A stretch of 64,000 nt of DNA from Vibrio sp. JC009 (GCF_029016485.1 NZ_CP092107.1:620001-684000), one strand, 5' to 3'. Positions 25,226-33,461 are shown, counted from the first letter of the stretch. Numbers and translations are program-made. Notes: a model not told the origin generated them from the letters alone.

Positions 25226-25402
25226 TTAGAACGTCAGATCATCGTTAAAGCTATCCGTTTCCTGTGATGTTGCTTCCCGGTACATTTCCTCTATATCCTG
25301 ACCATAGATTTGCCAGATAACTTCTCTCAGCTCGCCAAGGAACTGGTAAACGGTGTCCGCTTCTTCCGCAGACCAGTATATGGTCACCGCTATTCTTCTC
25401 AT
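25226..25402 (-). CDS. Small acidic protein, last gene of the IS21 element
   Basis: A 58-residue reading frame whose ATG overlaps the istB stop codon by one base (TGATG). It begins MRRIAVTIYWSAEEADTVYQ and continues FLGELREVIWQIYGQDIEEM before an acidic end. The beta strand plus two amphipathic helices look like a folded small protein rather than random sequence, and tight coupling to istB supports translation. I do not know its function. It lies within the element's inverted repeats and would move with it. Confidence 0.6.
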   Translation of the reverse strand: MRRIAVTIYWSAEEADTVYQFLGELREVIWQIYGQDIEEMYREATSQETDSFNDDLTF

Positions 25403-26160
25403 CAGTTTTTCCCCCGCCTGGTTGGTTTACGTTTTTCTGCCTGCTCTTTGGCTTCTTTGATCCGGTAGGACTCGCCTTCGATAGTGAGGATCTCGCTGTG
25501 ATGTACGAGCCGATCGACAAGTGAGACAACACAAGCTGAGTTGGGGAAGACTTCGTTCCATTCACTGAAGACCCGGTTGGTCGTGATCACCGTTGAGCGT
25601 TGCTCGTAACGGCGGTTGACGATCTCGAACAGTAAGTCAGCATGACGATTTGAGTAAGAGAGATAACCGATTTCATCTATCACCAACAGGTCGGGTTGAG
25701 CATAGTGTTTAAGTCTGCGCCGCAAAGCGTTATCGCCATCCTGTGCTGCCAGGTCGCTGAGCATATTAGCCGCTGTGATAAACAGGGCTGTATGCCCTTC
25801 AATCACCGCCTGATGGGCCAGATTCTGCGCGATAGTGGATTTGCCAACCCCGTTACTGCCTATTAGGATCACGTTACTGGCTTCAGCGAAGAAGGTCAGT
25901 TGCATGAGTTCATGGATAGTCTGTTGATCAATGTGCTGTGGCCAGTCCCAGTCGAACTCTGCCAGTGGTTTGAAGTGTCCCAGTTTGGCGCTTCGCAACC
26001 GACGCTCTAATGAGCGCTGCTGACGTTCAGTAAGCTCCCAGTTGAACCAGACGCTCAGCCATTGCTGTTGCTCTTCTGTCAACTCAGCCCAATGCGCTTG
26101 CAGGCCATAGAGTCTGAGCATGTTAGCCTGTACTTTCAGGATTTCTTTATCACTGCTCAT
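25402..26160 (-). CDS. istB: IS21 helper ATPase IstB
   Basis: A 252-residue AAA+ ATPase with Walker A IGSNGVGKSTIAQ (near residue 100), Walker B LLVIDEIGYLS (near 160) and the sensor region TVITTNRVFSEWNEVF. IstB selects and remodels target DNA and stimulates IstA. Its start overlaps the end of istA by 11 bp, the usual IS21 arrangement. The N-terminal helical region (residues 1-95) is typical. It is intact. Confidence 0.93.
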   Translation of the reverse strand: MSSDKEILKVQANMLRLYGLQAHWAELTEEQQQWLSVWFNWELTERQQRSLERRLRSAKLGHFKPLAEFDWDWPQHIDQQTIHELMQLTFFAEASNVILIGSNGVGKSTIAQNLAHQAVIEGHTALFITAANMLSDLAAQDGDNALRRRLKHYAQPDLLVIDEIGYLSYSNRHADLLFEIVNRRYEQRSTVITTNRVFSEWNEVFPNSACVVSLVDRLVHHSEILTIEGESYRIKEAKEQAEKRKPTRRGKN

Positions 26161-27646
26161 CGTCTGACTCCCGGGTATTGAGTTGATCGTAATCGGCGAG
26201 GCTGGCTAACTTGATCTGATATCCCTGCGCCTGCAGGGGCAAGTTCATGGGAACAGGCGGTGGTAACTGATGCTGCTCCCGGCGTTGTTCGAGAATTTGC
26301 TGAACCCCACCCGGGTACGGTACCTGTTTAGTCAGCGCCATATTGACCGCCAGATTAAATGCCTCACAGCCATAGTCATCCAGCAAGGCGATAAGTGCCT
26401 TAACCGTCCCTCTCAGGGTATGTCCCCGGCTAACGGCCTGCTCCAGTAAGGTATCGATATTGGAGCAGGCCTGGCGCAGACGATGCTGCCCTCGATGTTG
26501 CCTGGCCTTCGCCTTGTGTGCCACCAGAGCGTCAATGTGAGCGCTATCTTCAATTTGCTCGCCCTGGCTAAAACTGCGCCGGTGTTCGGCAACACAGCAT
26601 TCACCATCGGAGATCCGTACCCGGGTCAGACTGGCATAAAGGGTTAACGGCTTTTGCACCAACGTATGCGGGATCGAGTAGTCATTGCGGTCGAAGCGCA
26701 GGTAAGGTGTTTTGCCAGAGCGTAATGCCTTTCGCTCATCCGTGTTAAACGGCGTATCTGGTAAGGGAAGCAGCAGTGGCCGCTCTTCGTTGAAGGCTTC
26801 CAGCACGGTCATGTCCCGGTTTTCCGGACATGTACGTTCCATGCTTTGGTGCTGACACCAGTGCGCCGCCTGAGCGTTTAGGTCTTCCAGATCACGCCAC
26901 TGGCGACCGGCGAAGAAGTTATCCCGGATATAGCGGATCGCCCGCTCTACCCGACCTTTTTCATTTCCTCTGGCGACTGCGACGGGGCGAGGTTCGAAGT
27001 GATAATGTGCAGCCAGAGCCAGTAAGGTAGGGTGATATCGAATGGCATTACCCTGGCGCTCTAATACCGCTGAGCGTAAATTGTCATACAAAAGAACTCT
27101 GGGAAGGCCGCCCCAGGTGTTGAAGGCTGCGACATGCCCACGCAGGAAGCTCTCCATTTGCTGGTTTAAGTAAAAGCGCAGGAAGATTGCACGCGAGAAG
27201 CTCAGCACCATCACGAACGCCATCAGGGGACGTTTGGCTTTGCCCACCTCAATGTAACCGAAATGCCCCCAGTCAACCTGACCCTGCTCAGCTGGCAGGG
27301 TCCTTAATCGCAGGTAGGCTTCGGGGGCCGGTTTAGGGCGAAGCTGAGCAATATGATGACGGAACTGGCTGGGTTTACCGGGGTAACCACGCTGACGAAC
27401 CATCTCATACAACCGTGCAGCGGTGAGCTTAGGGAAGTCGTTGAGAGTTTTAAGGATAAAGGGTAAATAGGGGTCAATCAGCAGTGGACGACTGGTGCGC
27501 CGGGCTTTAGGTATCCCTGCTTGCGACAACACCCGGTCAACCACACTGTGATGCACGTTCAGTTCACTGGCAATGGTGCCGACACGCCATTTCTCGACGT
27601 GATAATAACGCAATATTTTTGCTTCAAGGGCTTGGTCTATCGTCAT
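26150..27646 (-). CDS. istA: IS21 transposase IstA
   Basis: A 498-residue integrase-like transposase. Helix-turn-helix segments lie at residues about 15-45 (VGTIASELNVHHSVVDRVLSQ), followed by the DDE core: EQGQVDWGHFGYIEVG (first Asp), VLLYDNLRSAV (second Asp) and NEKGRVERAIRYIRDNFF (Glu), then a beta-barrel-like C-terminal region. The start overlaps the stop of the upstream zinc-finger gene (ATGA). It is intact, and the element looks transposition-competent. Confidence 0.93.
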   Translation of the reverse strand: MTIDQALEAKILRYYHVEKWRVGTIASELNVHHSVVDRVLSQAGIPKARRTSRPLLIDPYLPFILKTLNDFPKLTAARLYEMVRQRGYPGKPSQFRHHIAQLRPKPAPEAYLRLRTLPAEQGQVDWGHFGYIEVGKAKRPLMAFVMVLSFSRAIFLRFYLNQQMESFLRGHVAAFNTWGGLPRVLLYDNLRSAVLERQGNAIRYHPTLLALAAHYHFEPRPVAVARGNEKGRVERAIRYIRDNFFAGRQWRDLEDLNAQAAHWCQHQSMERTCPENRDMTVLEAFNEERPLLLPLPDTPFNTDERKALRSGKTPYLRFDRNDYSIPHTLVQKPLTLYASLTRVRISDGECCVAEHRRSFSQGEQIEDSAHIDALVAHKAKARQHRGQHRLRQACSNIDTLLEQAVSRGHTLRGTVKALIALLDDYGCEAFNLAVNMALTKQVPYPGGVQQILEQRREQHQLPPPVPMNLPLQAQGYQIKLASLADYDQLNTRESDDEQ

Positions 27647-28107
27647 GAGTGGCCTCCTGTGAGGTGATAAACCCTGACAGCAGCGGACTCATGTCTGCTG
27701 CGCGAGCGGTGAAACCGTCCCGTAGTCAGAAAATGGGAGCGTAAATACGGCTGACAGGCACATCCACAGAAGTGGCAGCAGAGCATCGCCGTTGACGGTC
27801 CCTTGTACTGACTTATTGACGGAGAAACCGGCTTTGCACGCAGTACAACATGGCTATGAGCAGGGGCGGAACCCTGATGCGTTACTTTTTCTTTTTGGCG
27901 GGCACGATAGCGCTTTTGACGCAGGGCGTTATTGTGCTTTCCCTGACGACTTTGCTGGTATTTCATCGCCGCTCTTTTGAGGGAGTCTGCACGGGCTTTT
28001 TCAGCACACCCGTCAGAACAATAGCGGTTACCGCGATCACACCGGGTACAGATGATCACTTGCTTATGGCAGCGTTGGCAATTGAACAGTCGGCTGGAAT
28101 CAGGCAT
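27643..28107 (-). CDS. Zinc-finger protein upstream of istA in the IS21 element
   Basis: About 154 residues. Near the start it has six cysteines in a tight pattern, CQRC-x6-CTRC-x5-YCSDGC, which suggests a cross-brace or double zinc finger, followed by a long basic region (MKYQQSRQGKHNNALRQKRY, then RARQKEK) likely to bind DNA or RNA, and a further CCHFCGCAC cluster. The first methionine of the recognisable domain (28,107) is used; the frame is open further upstream to 28,233. The stop overlaps the istA start, so it belongs to the IS21 operon. Its role in transposition is unknown. Confidence 0.65.
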   Translation of the reverse strand: MPDSSRLFNCQRCHKQVIICTRCDRGNRYCSDGCAEKARADSLKRAAMKYQQSRQGKHNNALRQKRYRARQKEKVTHQGSAPAHSHVVLRAKPVSPSISQYKGPSTAMLCCHFCGCACQPYLRSHFLTTGRFHRSRSRHESAAVRVYHLTGGHS

Positions 28108-28457
28108 CGGCAAAAAAAGGCCGATGAGGGCTGGATTTATTCCTCTTCTACAGCAACACTTAAGAGGGTCGCGCACCATGCGCGGGCTGGTAAGGCATGA
28201 CGTCGGTGATCGCCAAATCAAATATGGCGTCATGCCGTTCTCACGGCACTTCTTGTTATAGCTCTACTCTGAAAATCTTGCCTGTTTTAGCCTGAAAATT
28301 TACCTGAACAGAGATCATTCTTTGTGGAGGTATTTAGGCTCTGGGAAATTTAGACTTTAAAGATCTGCGGCAAATAGTGGCGGTTTTAGACCGTTATTTA
28401 CATCTATTAACAAACTCTACTCAGTCTCCTATTGCATGAAGGCTGCCTAAGGTTTGG

Positions 28458-29024
28458 CTATAGGTTTTGCTTCAAACATTTCCAAATAACCACTTTTAAG
28501 AGTTCACTTGTCGAATTCAGTCCTTTCGGTATCGATAGTGCGACAATTGGGTATCCTTCGATATATGGAATCAACAAAGACACGGCTTGAGCAAGCGCTT
28601 CATCATTGTCGGAAATTGGCCTGAGCTTTTCTGTCATTATTTCAGAAAACGATACGTAATATCCTGCCAAGTACTTATTGATTACCTCATTCCTAGAAGA
28701 TATCGCCCAAAACTCCCTGAAGAGGCGGCTCATATCGGATTCATCAAAGGCATATAACAGAAAGCTGTGTAGGAGTTCCCCTAATTCTTCCTCCGTCGTG
28801 ATTTCAGGTAACTCGTGAATCATAGCGATGATCTGCTGGAAGTATCTGTCTGTTACAGCCTTTAGCAAATCATCTTTTGTTTTGTAGTAATACTGCAAGG
28901 AGCTCAAGGTAATGCCACAGCGTGAAGCAATCTTGCGCATCGTCACCCCATAGTCACCATGGGTTTTCAAAACATTTAACGTTTCATCAATAATTTGGTC
29001 TATTCGCTCAGATCTCTTAGACAC
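28458..29024 (-). CDS. TetR-family transcriptional regulator
   Basis: A 188-residue repressor-type protein. The N-terminal helix-turn-helix reads YGVTMRKIASRCGITLSSLQYYYKTKDDLLKAV (residues about 24-58), and the rest is the helical ligand-binding domain. The start is GTG at 29,024 with ggag 5 nt before it. It is divergent from the NTF2-like gene, and two CGGTCNNCTGACCG motifs lie between them, one covering the promoter of the NTF2-like gene, so it probably represses that gene and itself. The ligand is unknown. Confidence 0.9.
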   Translation of the reverse strand: MSKRSERIDQIIDETLNVLKTHGDYGVTMRKIASRCGITLSSLQYYYKTKDDLLKAVTDRYFQQIIAMIHELPEITTEEELGELLHSFLLYAFDESDMSRLFREFWAISSRNEVINKYLAGYYVSFSEIMTEKLRPISDNDEALAQAVSLLIPYIEGYPIVALSIPKGLNSTSELLKVVIWKCLKQNL

Positions 29025-29082
29025 GTTTGCTCCGCTTTTTCATACCGCTATTGACGCCATTATACGCGAAAAACCAGATTTG

Positions 29083-29131
29083 TTGACATCATCGGTCGAC
29101 TGACCGATAATCTCTAACGGTCACCTGACCG
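29083..29131 (+). promoter_or_regulatory. Promoter with two TetR-type operators
   Basis: A near-consensus promoter (TTGACA at 29,083-29,088, 17-bp spacer, gataat at 29,106-29,111) is overlapped by the operator cggtcgactgaccg (29,093-29,106). A second copy, cggtcacctgaccg (29,118-29,131), lies 25 bp further on. Binding at the first would block RNA polymerase. Confidence 0.7.
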
Positions 29132-29257
29132 ATAAAAGTAGTGATTCAGTCCAAAGGTTGAATATAAAGGCTGCCTATATAGCTGAATCCCTTTAAGAAA
29201 CTGTAGGCCAAGAACAATGACCCACACACGTCATGGCTGAGATAGAAGGTTATTTCC

Positions 29258-29755
29258 ATGTTTCAATCAATCAAAAAAGTTACCAAAAACATCATCCCGT
29301 TTATGGTTTTAGCGACCGCTCTACATGTAGAGGCGAAAGATATGAGTCAAATTGATATTGCTACCAATTACTATGATTCTCTTTATAAAGGTGATTACAG
29401 TACAGTAAGACAACTTGCTTCATCTGACTTAATCTTTAAAGATCCAACGGCACCGGAAGGATATGGCGTCCCTAATCAAATAGACAGCTTAAACAACTTC
29501 GTTGAGTTCTTTGAAGCCAATTCACAAGGCCCAATGCAGGTAAGTTACGCTGAAAAGTTCGCTTCCAATGATCAGGTTGTCTTGCAGGTACAATTAAAAG
29601 GTGTCGTTCCTGCAAATATGGTAGGTATGGGAGAAGGTTCTGTAGAGTACATATCGAACGGCTTTACTGTCATTCATATGTCAAATGGGAAGGTAATGAG
29701 CCACACCGATTATATTGATTATTCAGGCACCAAACTTACCAAGCTAGATGATTAG
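29258..29755 (+). CDS. Exported NTF2/SnoaL-like protein
   Basis: A 165-residue protein with a signal peptide (about 1-27, ending HVEA). The mature part fits the NTF2-like cone fold: ATNYYDSLYKGDYSTVRQLASSDLIFKDP, a middle SLNNFVEFFEANSQG and C-terminal strands (QVVLQVQLKGVVPANMVG ... GFTVIHMSNGKVMSHTDYIDY). Such proteins include ketosteroid isomerase and SnoaL cyclases but many have no known reaction. It is controlled by a promoter carrying TetR operators and is divergent from the TetR gene. Confidence 0.7.
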   Translation: MFQSIKKVTKNIIPFMVLATALHVEAKDMSQIDIATNYYDSLYKGDYSTVRQLASSDLIFKDPTAPEGYGVPNQIDSLNNFVEFFEANSQGPMQVSYAEKFASNDQVVLQVQLKGVVPANMVGMGEGSVEYISNGFTVIHMSNGKVMSHTDYIDYSGTKLTKLDD

Positions 29756-29766
29756 CCGCAGTTCAA

Positions 29767-29790
29767 GCCTCACTCCATCACGAGTGAGGC
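29767..29790. terminator. Bidirectional terminator between convergent genes
   Basis: Stem gcctcact / agtgaggc with an 8-nt loop, followed by ttt on the plus strand, lies between the stop codons of two convergent genes at 29,755 and 29,799. Confidence 0.6.
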
Positions 29791-29798
29791 TTTGATAC

Positions 29799-30272
29799 TC
29801 ACCAGACAAAAATCCTTTTGTCGGTCATTGTGAAACCAAGACTGTTGTGGGTGATCGCCTCGGTAGTGTTGCTTTCATATATGAATTGAACATCTTTCGA
29901 ATTCGCATATCGCAGTACAAGTTCAGCATCTAAGCCCATACTTCTGAGAATATCTTTAAGTTCGTTGATATCGTTTAAATTTTTCTCATACAGCCACAGT
30001 GCAGACCAAACCTTGGTTACAAACTCTCCAACATTGTTGCTGGTTTCTTGAAGTGCGATTACTATTTTGTCCGGTAGACAATGATCTGTAATGGAATGTA
30101 GTCCGGCGGGTTCGATAGAATTTTCAATTATCTGAGTTATAGATATCGGTTTATAGATGAATTTCTTATCACCTCTGCTTCTTAGAAAATCATCAGCTTG
30201 GCTAGCCAGATTTGCCAATGGGGAGACGGTGGTAAAATAATAATTTACATTCTTGTTCATAAATGGCACCAA
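29799..30272 (-). CDS. Probable shortened DsbA-like / 2-hydroxychromene-2-carboxylate isomerase-type protein
   Basis: A 157-residue protein. The start VNYYFTTVSPLANLASQADDFL matches the N-terminal strand and helix of the 2-hydroxychromene-2-carboxylate isomerase branch of the DsbA/GST-kappa thioredoxin fold, and the C-terminal part (WLYEKNLNDINELKDILRSMGLDAELVL, then ITHNSLGFTMTDKRIFVW) matches its helical and final strand regions. It is about 40 residues shorter than the usual 195-200 and stops where family members read on with G-x-D-R, so it may be decayed. A TTG at 30,272 with caggag 8 nt upstream is the likely start; ATG at 30,260 is the alternative. Function is uncertain. Confidence 0.5.
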   Translation of the reverse strand: MVPFMNKNVNYYFTTVSPLANLASQADDFLRSRGDKKFIYKPISITQIIENSIEPAGLHSITDHCLPDKIVIALQETSNNVGEFVTKVWSALWLYEKNLNDINELKDILRSMGLDAELVLRYANSKDVQFIYESNTTEAITHNSLGFTMTDKRIFVW

Positions 30273-30379
30273 TTGTATTGCTCCTGTCTATGGCGCGAGT
30301 TCATTACAGGTTTAAATGTTTTGAAAGCGCTTATGAGACAATAAGCGCCCTTATTCCATTTAAGGGGATCCTTTTCAGG

Positions 30380-30559
30380 TTAGTTGAGATGGTATTTCTT
30401 TAGCACTTCGTCTTTCTTTTCGCTTTCAAGAGAAGCCATGTAACCTTTCCAACCCGGACAAAAACTTATATGCCATCGCCAGAGTTTCCCGGAAAAGGAG
30501 TTTGGATTTTTGTCATATTTCGCTCTGTGTTTACACGTTTCGCAGTTATGCTTTTTCAT
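30380..30559 (-). CDS. Small cysteine-rich protein (59 aa)
   Basis: A short frame starting ATG with MKKHNCETCKHRAKYDKNP and including a CPGWKGYM motif preceded by LWRWHISF. Two CxxC-type cysteines and a later Cys plus a His (WRWHISFC) could hold a zinc ion. It begins 17 nt after the sigma factor stop codon on the same strand, so it is the last gene of that operon. The composition (W, C, K-rich with CPGW) looks like a conserved family of small proteins that I cannot name. The N-terminal start is supported by ggagaacc upstream. Confidence 0.65.
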   Translation of the reverse strand: MKKHNCETCKHRAKYDKNPNSFSGKLWRWHISFCPGWKGYMASLESEKKDEVLKKYHLN

Positions 30560-30576
30560 ATTGGTTCTCCCGGTGT

Positions 30577-31419
30577 TTAGTTAAATATCTTGTATCTGCC
30601 AGAGCCAATTAATCCGCTCACAATATGAGAAAAGGAATCTGGTGACTGGTATTCCGGGTACTGACGAAACATTTCAGTGGTGCGTTCTATTTCAGAGCAC
30701 TCTTCTAAATGAGCCAGTAATTCTTTCCTGCCTTTTCCTGCCACTTCAGTCTTTAAAATAGTGTCCTGTTTCGAAAAGTTTTTGCCTTGTGTTAAGGCCA
30801 TCGCGGCATGCTGATGGCAATTACAGGCATTCTTTTTGTTAACTAATCCACAGTGGCTTCCCATGAACTTCTGTAACGCCTTTCTGCCACGAGAAAGACG
30901 AGCACGGAACGCTTCTGGGGTGGTACCTAATATAACAGCGCCTTCTTTGCTCGTAACACCAGCGAACTCACCAAGTATTACCGCAATTCGCACATCTCTT
31001 TCTAAACATGTGAGAGACCCTTGCATACAGTTGAGCCTGACCTCTTCCAGTAATACGCCCCTTTCCGGATCAGATGCCTCTAAAGGAGGAGCATCGATAG
31101 TGACGGTTGTAATAATCTCCCCAAAAGAGTCGAACGTCAGTTCTGGATGTGAGCTCTTTTGCTTGCGTTTTGTGAGTAGGTGATTACAGGCAATTTTGTA
31201 TACCCAAGTGTTGAAGGCACTTTCTTCCCGAAAGTCACTCAGGTGTGTAATAACCTTAATCAATATCTCATGCGTTTGATCTTCGGCATCTTCAGGGTGT
31301 CCAAGCATCCGTAGTGCTAACCCATAAATGCTGTCTTTGATGCTACGAACAACAACATCAAGTGCCTCTTGATCTCCGCTCTTTGCATTCCTGACATATT
31401 GCTCCAGATTTGAGTTCAT
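30577..31419 (-). CDS. ECF sigma factor with a C-terminal extension
   Basis: A 280-residue sigma-70 family protein. Region 2 (LALRMLGHPEDAEDQTHEILIKVITHL ... FNTWVYKIACNHLLTKRK) and region 4 (LTCLERDVRIAVILGEFAGVTSKEGAVILG, then FRARLSRGRKAL) are clear. About 85 residues after region 4 are extra: a Cys/His-rich stretch (HCGLVNKKNACNCHQH) and a helical end (LLAHLEECSEIER). Such tails often regulate ECF activity in place of a separate anti-sigma factor. It lies between a membrane protein gene and the small CPGW protein, with 25-bp and 17-bp gaps, so the three form an operon. Confidence 0.87.
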   Translation of the reverse strand: MNSNLEQYVRNAKSGDQEALDVVVRSIKDSIYGLALRMLGHPEDAEDQTHEILIKVITHLSDFREESAFNTWVYKIACNHLLTKRKQKSSHPELTFDSFGEIITTVTIDAPPLEASDPERGVLLEEVRLNCMQGSLTCLERDVRIAVILGEFAGVTSKEGAVILGTTPEAFRARLSRGRKALQKFMGSHCGLVNKKNACNCHQHAAMALTQGKNFSKQDTILKTEVAGKGRKELLAHLEECSEIERTTEMFRQYPEYQSPDSFSHIVSGLIGSGRYKIFN

Positions 31420-31444
31420 TTATTAGCCCTTTCGCTTTTATTTT

Positions 31445-32047
31445 CTATTTAGACTTTCTAGAAAAAAAAGTGTGACACAAAAAAGTGAAAAAATTCATAG
31501 GGTGGTATCCAGATTGTCGTTGATCCCCGCTTTTCCTTTGATATTTGTAATGATTCACCCTGTGTATACGCAGGTTTCGAAAAGCAAATGCAATCAGCAC
31601 AATACCAATAAATTGAGGTTTATAATTAATGGGTAGGATCATGGCTGTAATGTTGTATAAATACTGAACGGTATAATCAACCACACCAATCATTATTATC
31701 AGTAAATTAGCTACCACAAAGATGGAGTGCGTCTGATTTTTGGGAAGCCTTGAATGACAAAAGGCTATTATGAGCATCAAATAACCAACGCCAATCTCCC
31801 CTGACAGAGCAAGCCATCTGGTTAAGTCAGGTACAGGATTCGAGCTGGTAGCAATTTGATCGAAGAGCATTGTGGCAAATGGGTCGAACACCTTTACTGA
31901 GCCAGCTAATAGAACAAACCCACCGAGCAGTCCAGTTAGTATTATTTCTGCTTTGTTACGTTTCTTACCCCGGAGCATCAGATAACCGAATAGTGCGTAA
32001 AGCAAGGTCAATGCAGCTATCACATAATCTGTAAAGTGCAGGTTCAT
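31445..32047 (-). CDS. Four-span membrane protein, DoxX-like
   Basis: A 200-residue inner-membrane protein with about four to five hydrophobic spans (near 8-26, 37-55, 85-105, 110-130 and 137-155) and a basic, hydrophilic C-terminus. The arrangement GLLGGFVLLAGSVKVFDP after the second span resembles DoxX/DoxD-like proteins, though the match is weak. It heads the operon with the ECF sigma factor and may be its membrane sensor or target. Function is not established. Confidence 0.55.
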   Translation of the reverse strand: MNLHFTDYVIAALTLLYALFGYLMLRGKKRNKAEIILTGLLGGFVLLAGSVKVFDPFATMLFDQIATSSNPVPDLTRWLALSGEIGVGYLMLIIAFCHSRLPKNQTHSIFVVANLLIIMIGVVDYTVQYLYNITAMILPINYKPQFIGIVLIAFAFRNLRIHRVNHYKYQRKSGDQRQSGYHPMNFFTFLCHTFFSRKSK

Positions 32048-32537
32048 GTCGTTTCCTCAAAGATTTCTGACTATTACTCTTTAGACGCGCGAGAAATAAA
32101 ACTGTGACTGAGGAAGGCCATAAAAAGTGGATAACAATATTGGAACTATCAAGAAAGCTCTATGTTTTGCTTAAGTTTAAAACCGAATAGGTAGTATCGA
32201 AAATAGCTTACGTATGCATGTTATCGGAAGTATTTCCCGTGCAGGTTGTGGAAGGTTTTGTCCAGAACCTTCCATTTTCAGCATCTCGCATAGGGGGGCC
32301 GTTCGTAGTTTTGGGATACAAAAAGTTACTTGAAAGCGGCTTATAGAGCTTTTACGTTAAATTGCTTTTGTCCCGGACAGAGTCAGAACACCCCGAACTG
32401 TCCCCGGAATGACAAAGCCCGGAATTGACATACTTTTGAGCCGGTTGCCTGGGACAGAGTAACAAACAAAAATTGAAGCTGATCTTCTCTTTATGCATAT
32501 AATAAAACTAAGGAACAGAAAGTAATGTGGAGTTCAG
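32048..32537. repeat. Gene-free stretch with dispersed repeat copy C and a gene fragment
   Basis: Copy C (32,250-32,400) matches the left part of copy B, including the inverted arms ggaaggtt / aaccttcc and gttacttgaaagcgg. Just after it, bases 32,433-32,465 match 14,044-14,076 of the composite lipoprotein gene with one mismatch in 33. The stretch before 32,250 shows nothing I can identify beyond the presumed promoter of the sigma operon. Confidence 0.6.
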
Positions 32538-33332
32538 ATGTTACATCTTCTTCGTGGCAGAATTTACCCAGTGCTAATAGTGAGCATGTCTTTGCTACTG
32601 CTCCCCTGCGTGGCTACTGCTACTCCTCAAGGAGAACCCTTTGTAATGCATTCTAGCCAACCAGAAAATACGCCTTTATCCACTTGGTTAAGACTTGTTT
32701 ATCTGGAGTTATTCGACCGCATAAAAGTCCCCTTAAAAATCGTAAAATTGCCGGAAAAACGGGCTTCCATAGATGCTGAAGATGGAAAAGTCGATGGACA
32801 ATTCACTCGTATATTTTCGTATCAGAATTTTTATCCTAACCAAATCAGAGTCAATGTACCGGTTGTCAGGGTCAGTATTCTGGCTTTGGCAAAAAGTGAT
32901 GCGGATATACATTTTGATGATGGTTGGAGGAGCCTTAAAGGTTCGCAAGTGAGGGTCGGATATATGAGAGGTATCCTTCTCGTTGAGAAAAACGTCACCA
33001 AAAGAATTCCTCTAACTGATATAAGTGCCGCAAATAATATTGAACAAGGATTAATGAAGCTTAAACACGGTAGAACCGATGTATTTATTCACTCAAATCT
33101 AGCGCTTTTCCCATTTCTAAACTCTGATGTATTCCGCAATGACATAGCTCCCGCAGGCATAATGCAAAGTGCCGACTTATTTCCCTACGTCAACATAAAG
33201 CACAGAGCGCTGGTGCCACAGCTAGAGAAAACATTGCGAGAGATGAAAGAAGAAGGAGTGATCAGGCAATACTGTTATAAAGCTTTTGGTGATGACGCTG
33301 ATAAAATTTGTAATGATGCGCTGCCATTGTGA
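32538..33332 (+). CDS. Periplasmic solute-binding-like protein
   Basis: A 264-residue protein with a signal peptide (about 1-28, ending ATATP). The mature protein has the two-lobe pattern of family 3 amino-acid-type binding proteins: an early KLPEKRASIDAEDGKVDGQFTR region, SLKGSQVRVGYMRG before the second lobe, GRTDVFIHSN and a C-terminal LEKTLREMKEEGVIRQYC helix. No transporter genes are adjacent, so it may act as a stand-alone periplasmic sensor or scavenger. The family match is moderate and the ligand unknown. Confidence 0.7.
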   Translation: MLHLLRGRIYPVLIVSMSLLLLPCVATATPQGEPFVMHSSQPENTPLSTWLRLVYLELFDRIKVPLKIVKLPEKRASIDAEDGKVDGQFTRIFSYQNFYPNQIRVNVPVVRVSILALAKSDADIHFDDGWRSLKGSQVRVGYMRGILLVEKNVTKRIPLTDISAANNIEQGLMKLKHGRTDVFIHSNLALFPFLNSDVFRNDIAPAGIMQSADLFPYVNIKHRALVPQLEKTLREMKEEGVIRQYCYKAFGDDADKICNDALPL

Positions 33333-33449
33333 CAATTCACCCCTTGAACGACTTCTCCCAAATATAAGCAATTTCAGGGCTTGAAGCATTAGATTAAAGT
33401 AGGAATAGTTATGCAAAAGCCTCGTTCCCATGGTCCTCCGTGGGAATGT
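33333..33449. repeat. REP-like palindrome, copy 2, at the IS1111 insertion point
   Basis: The palindrome at 33,423-33,448 has arms cgttccca and tgggaatg with a central mismatch region. It directly abuts the left end of the IS1111-group element. The preceding 90 bp show nothing else. Confidence 0.6.
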
Positions 33450-33461
33450 ATATGGACTCCC

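Larger units (their letters stand above)
25147..28402 (-). mobile_element. IS21-family element with four overlapping genes
   Basis: The ends are 38-bp imperfect inverted repeats beginning TGT; the inner 18 bases ccgc/ccac-actatttgccgcag are almost identical (25,147-25,184 and 28,365-28,402). The 5-bp tctat flanks both sides (25,142-25,146 and 28,403-28,407), a target duplication in the IS21 range. The 3,256-bp element carries, from its promoter end, a zinc-finger gene, istA, istB and a 58-codon gene, each overlapping the next. Confidence 0.87.

Noticed and set aside
25251..25565. 104-codon frame at the istB end
   Set aside because: It overlaps istB in another frame. The 58-codon frame from 25,402, coupled to the istB stop, is more convincing.
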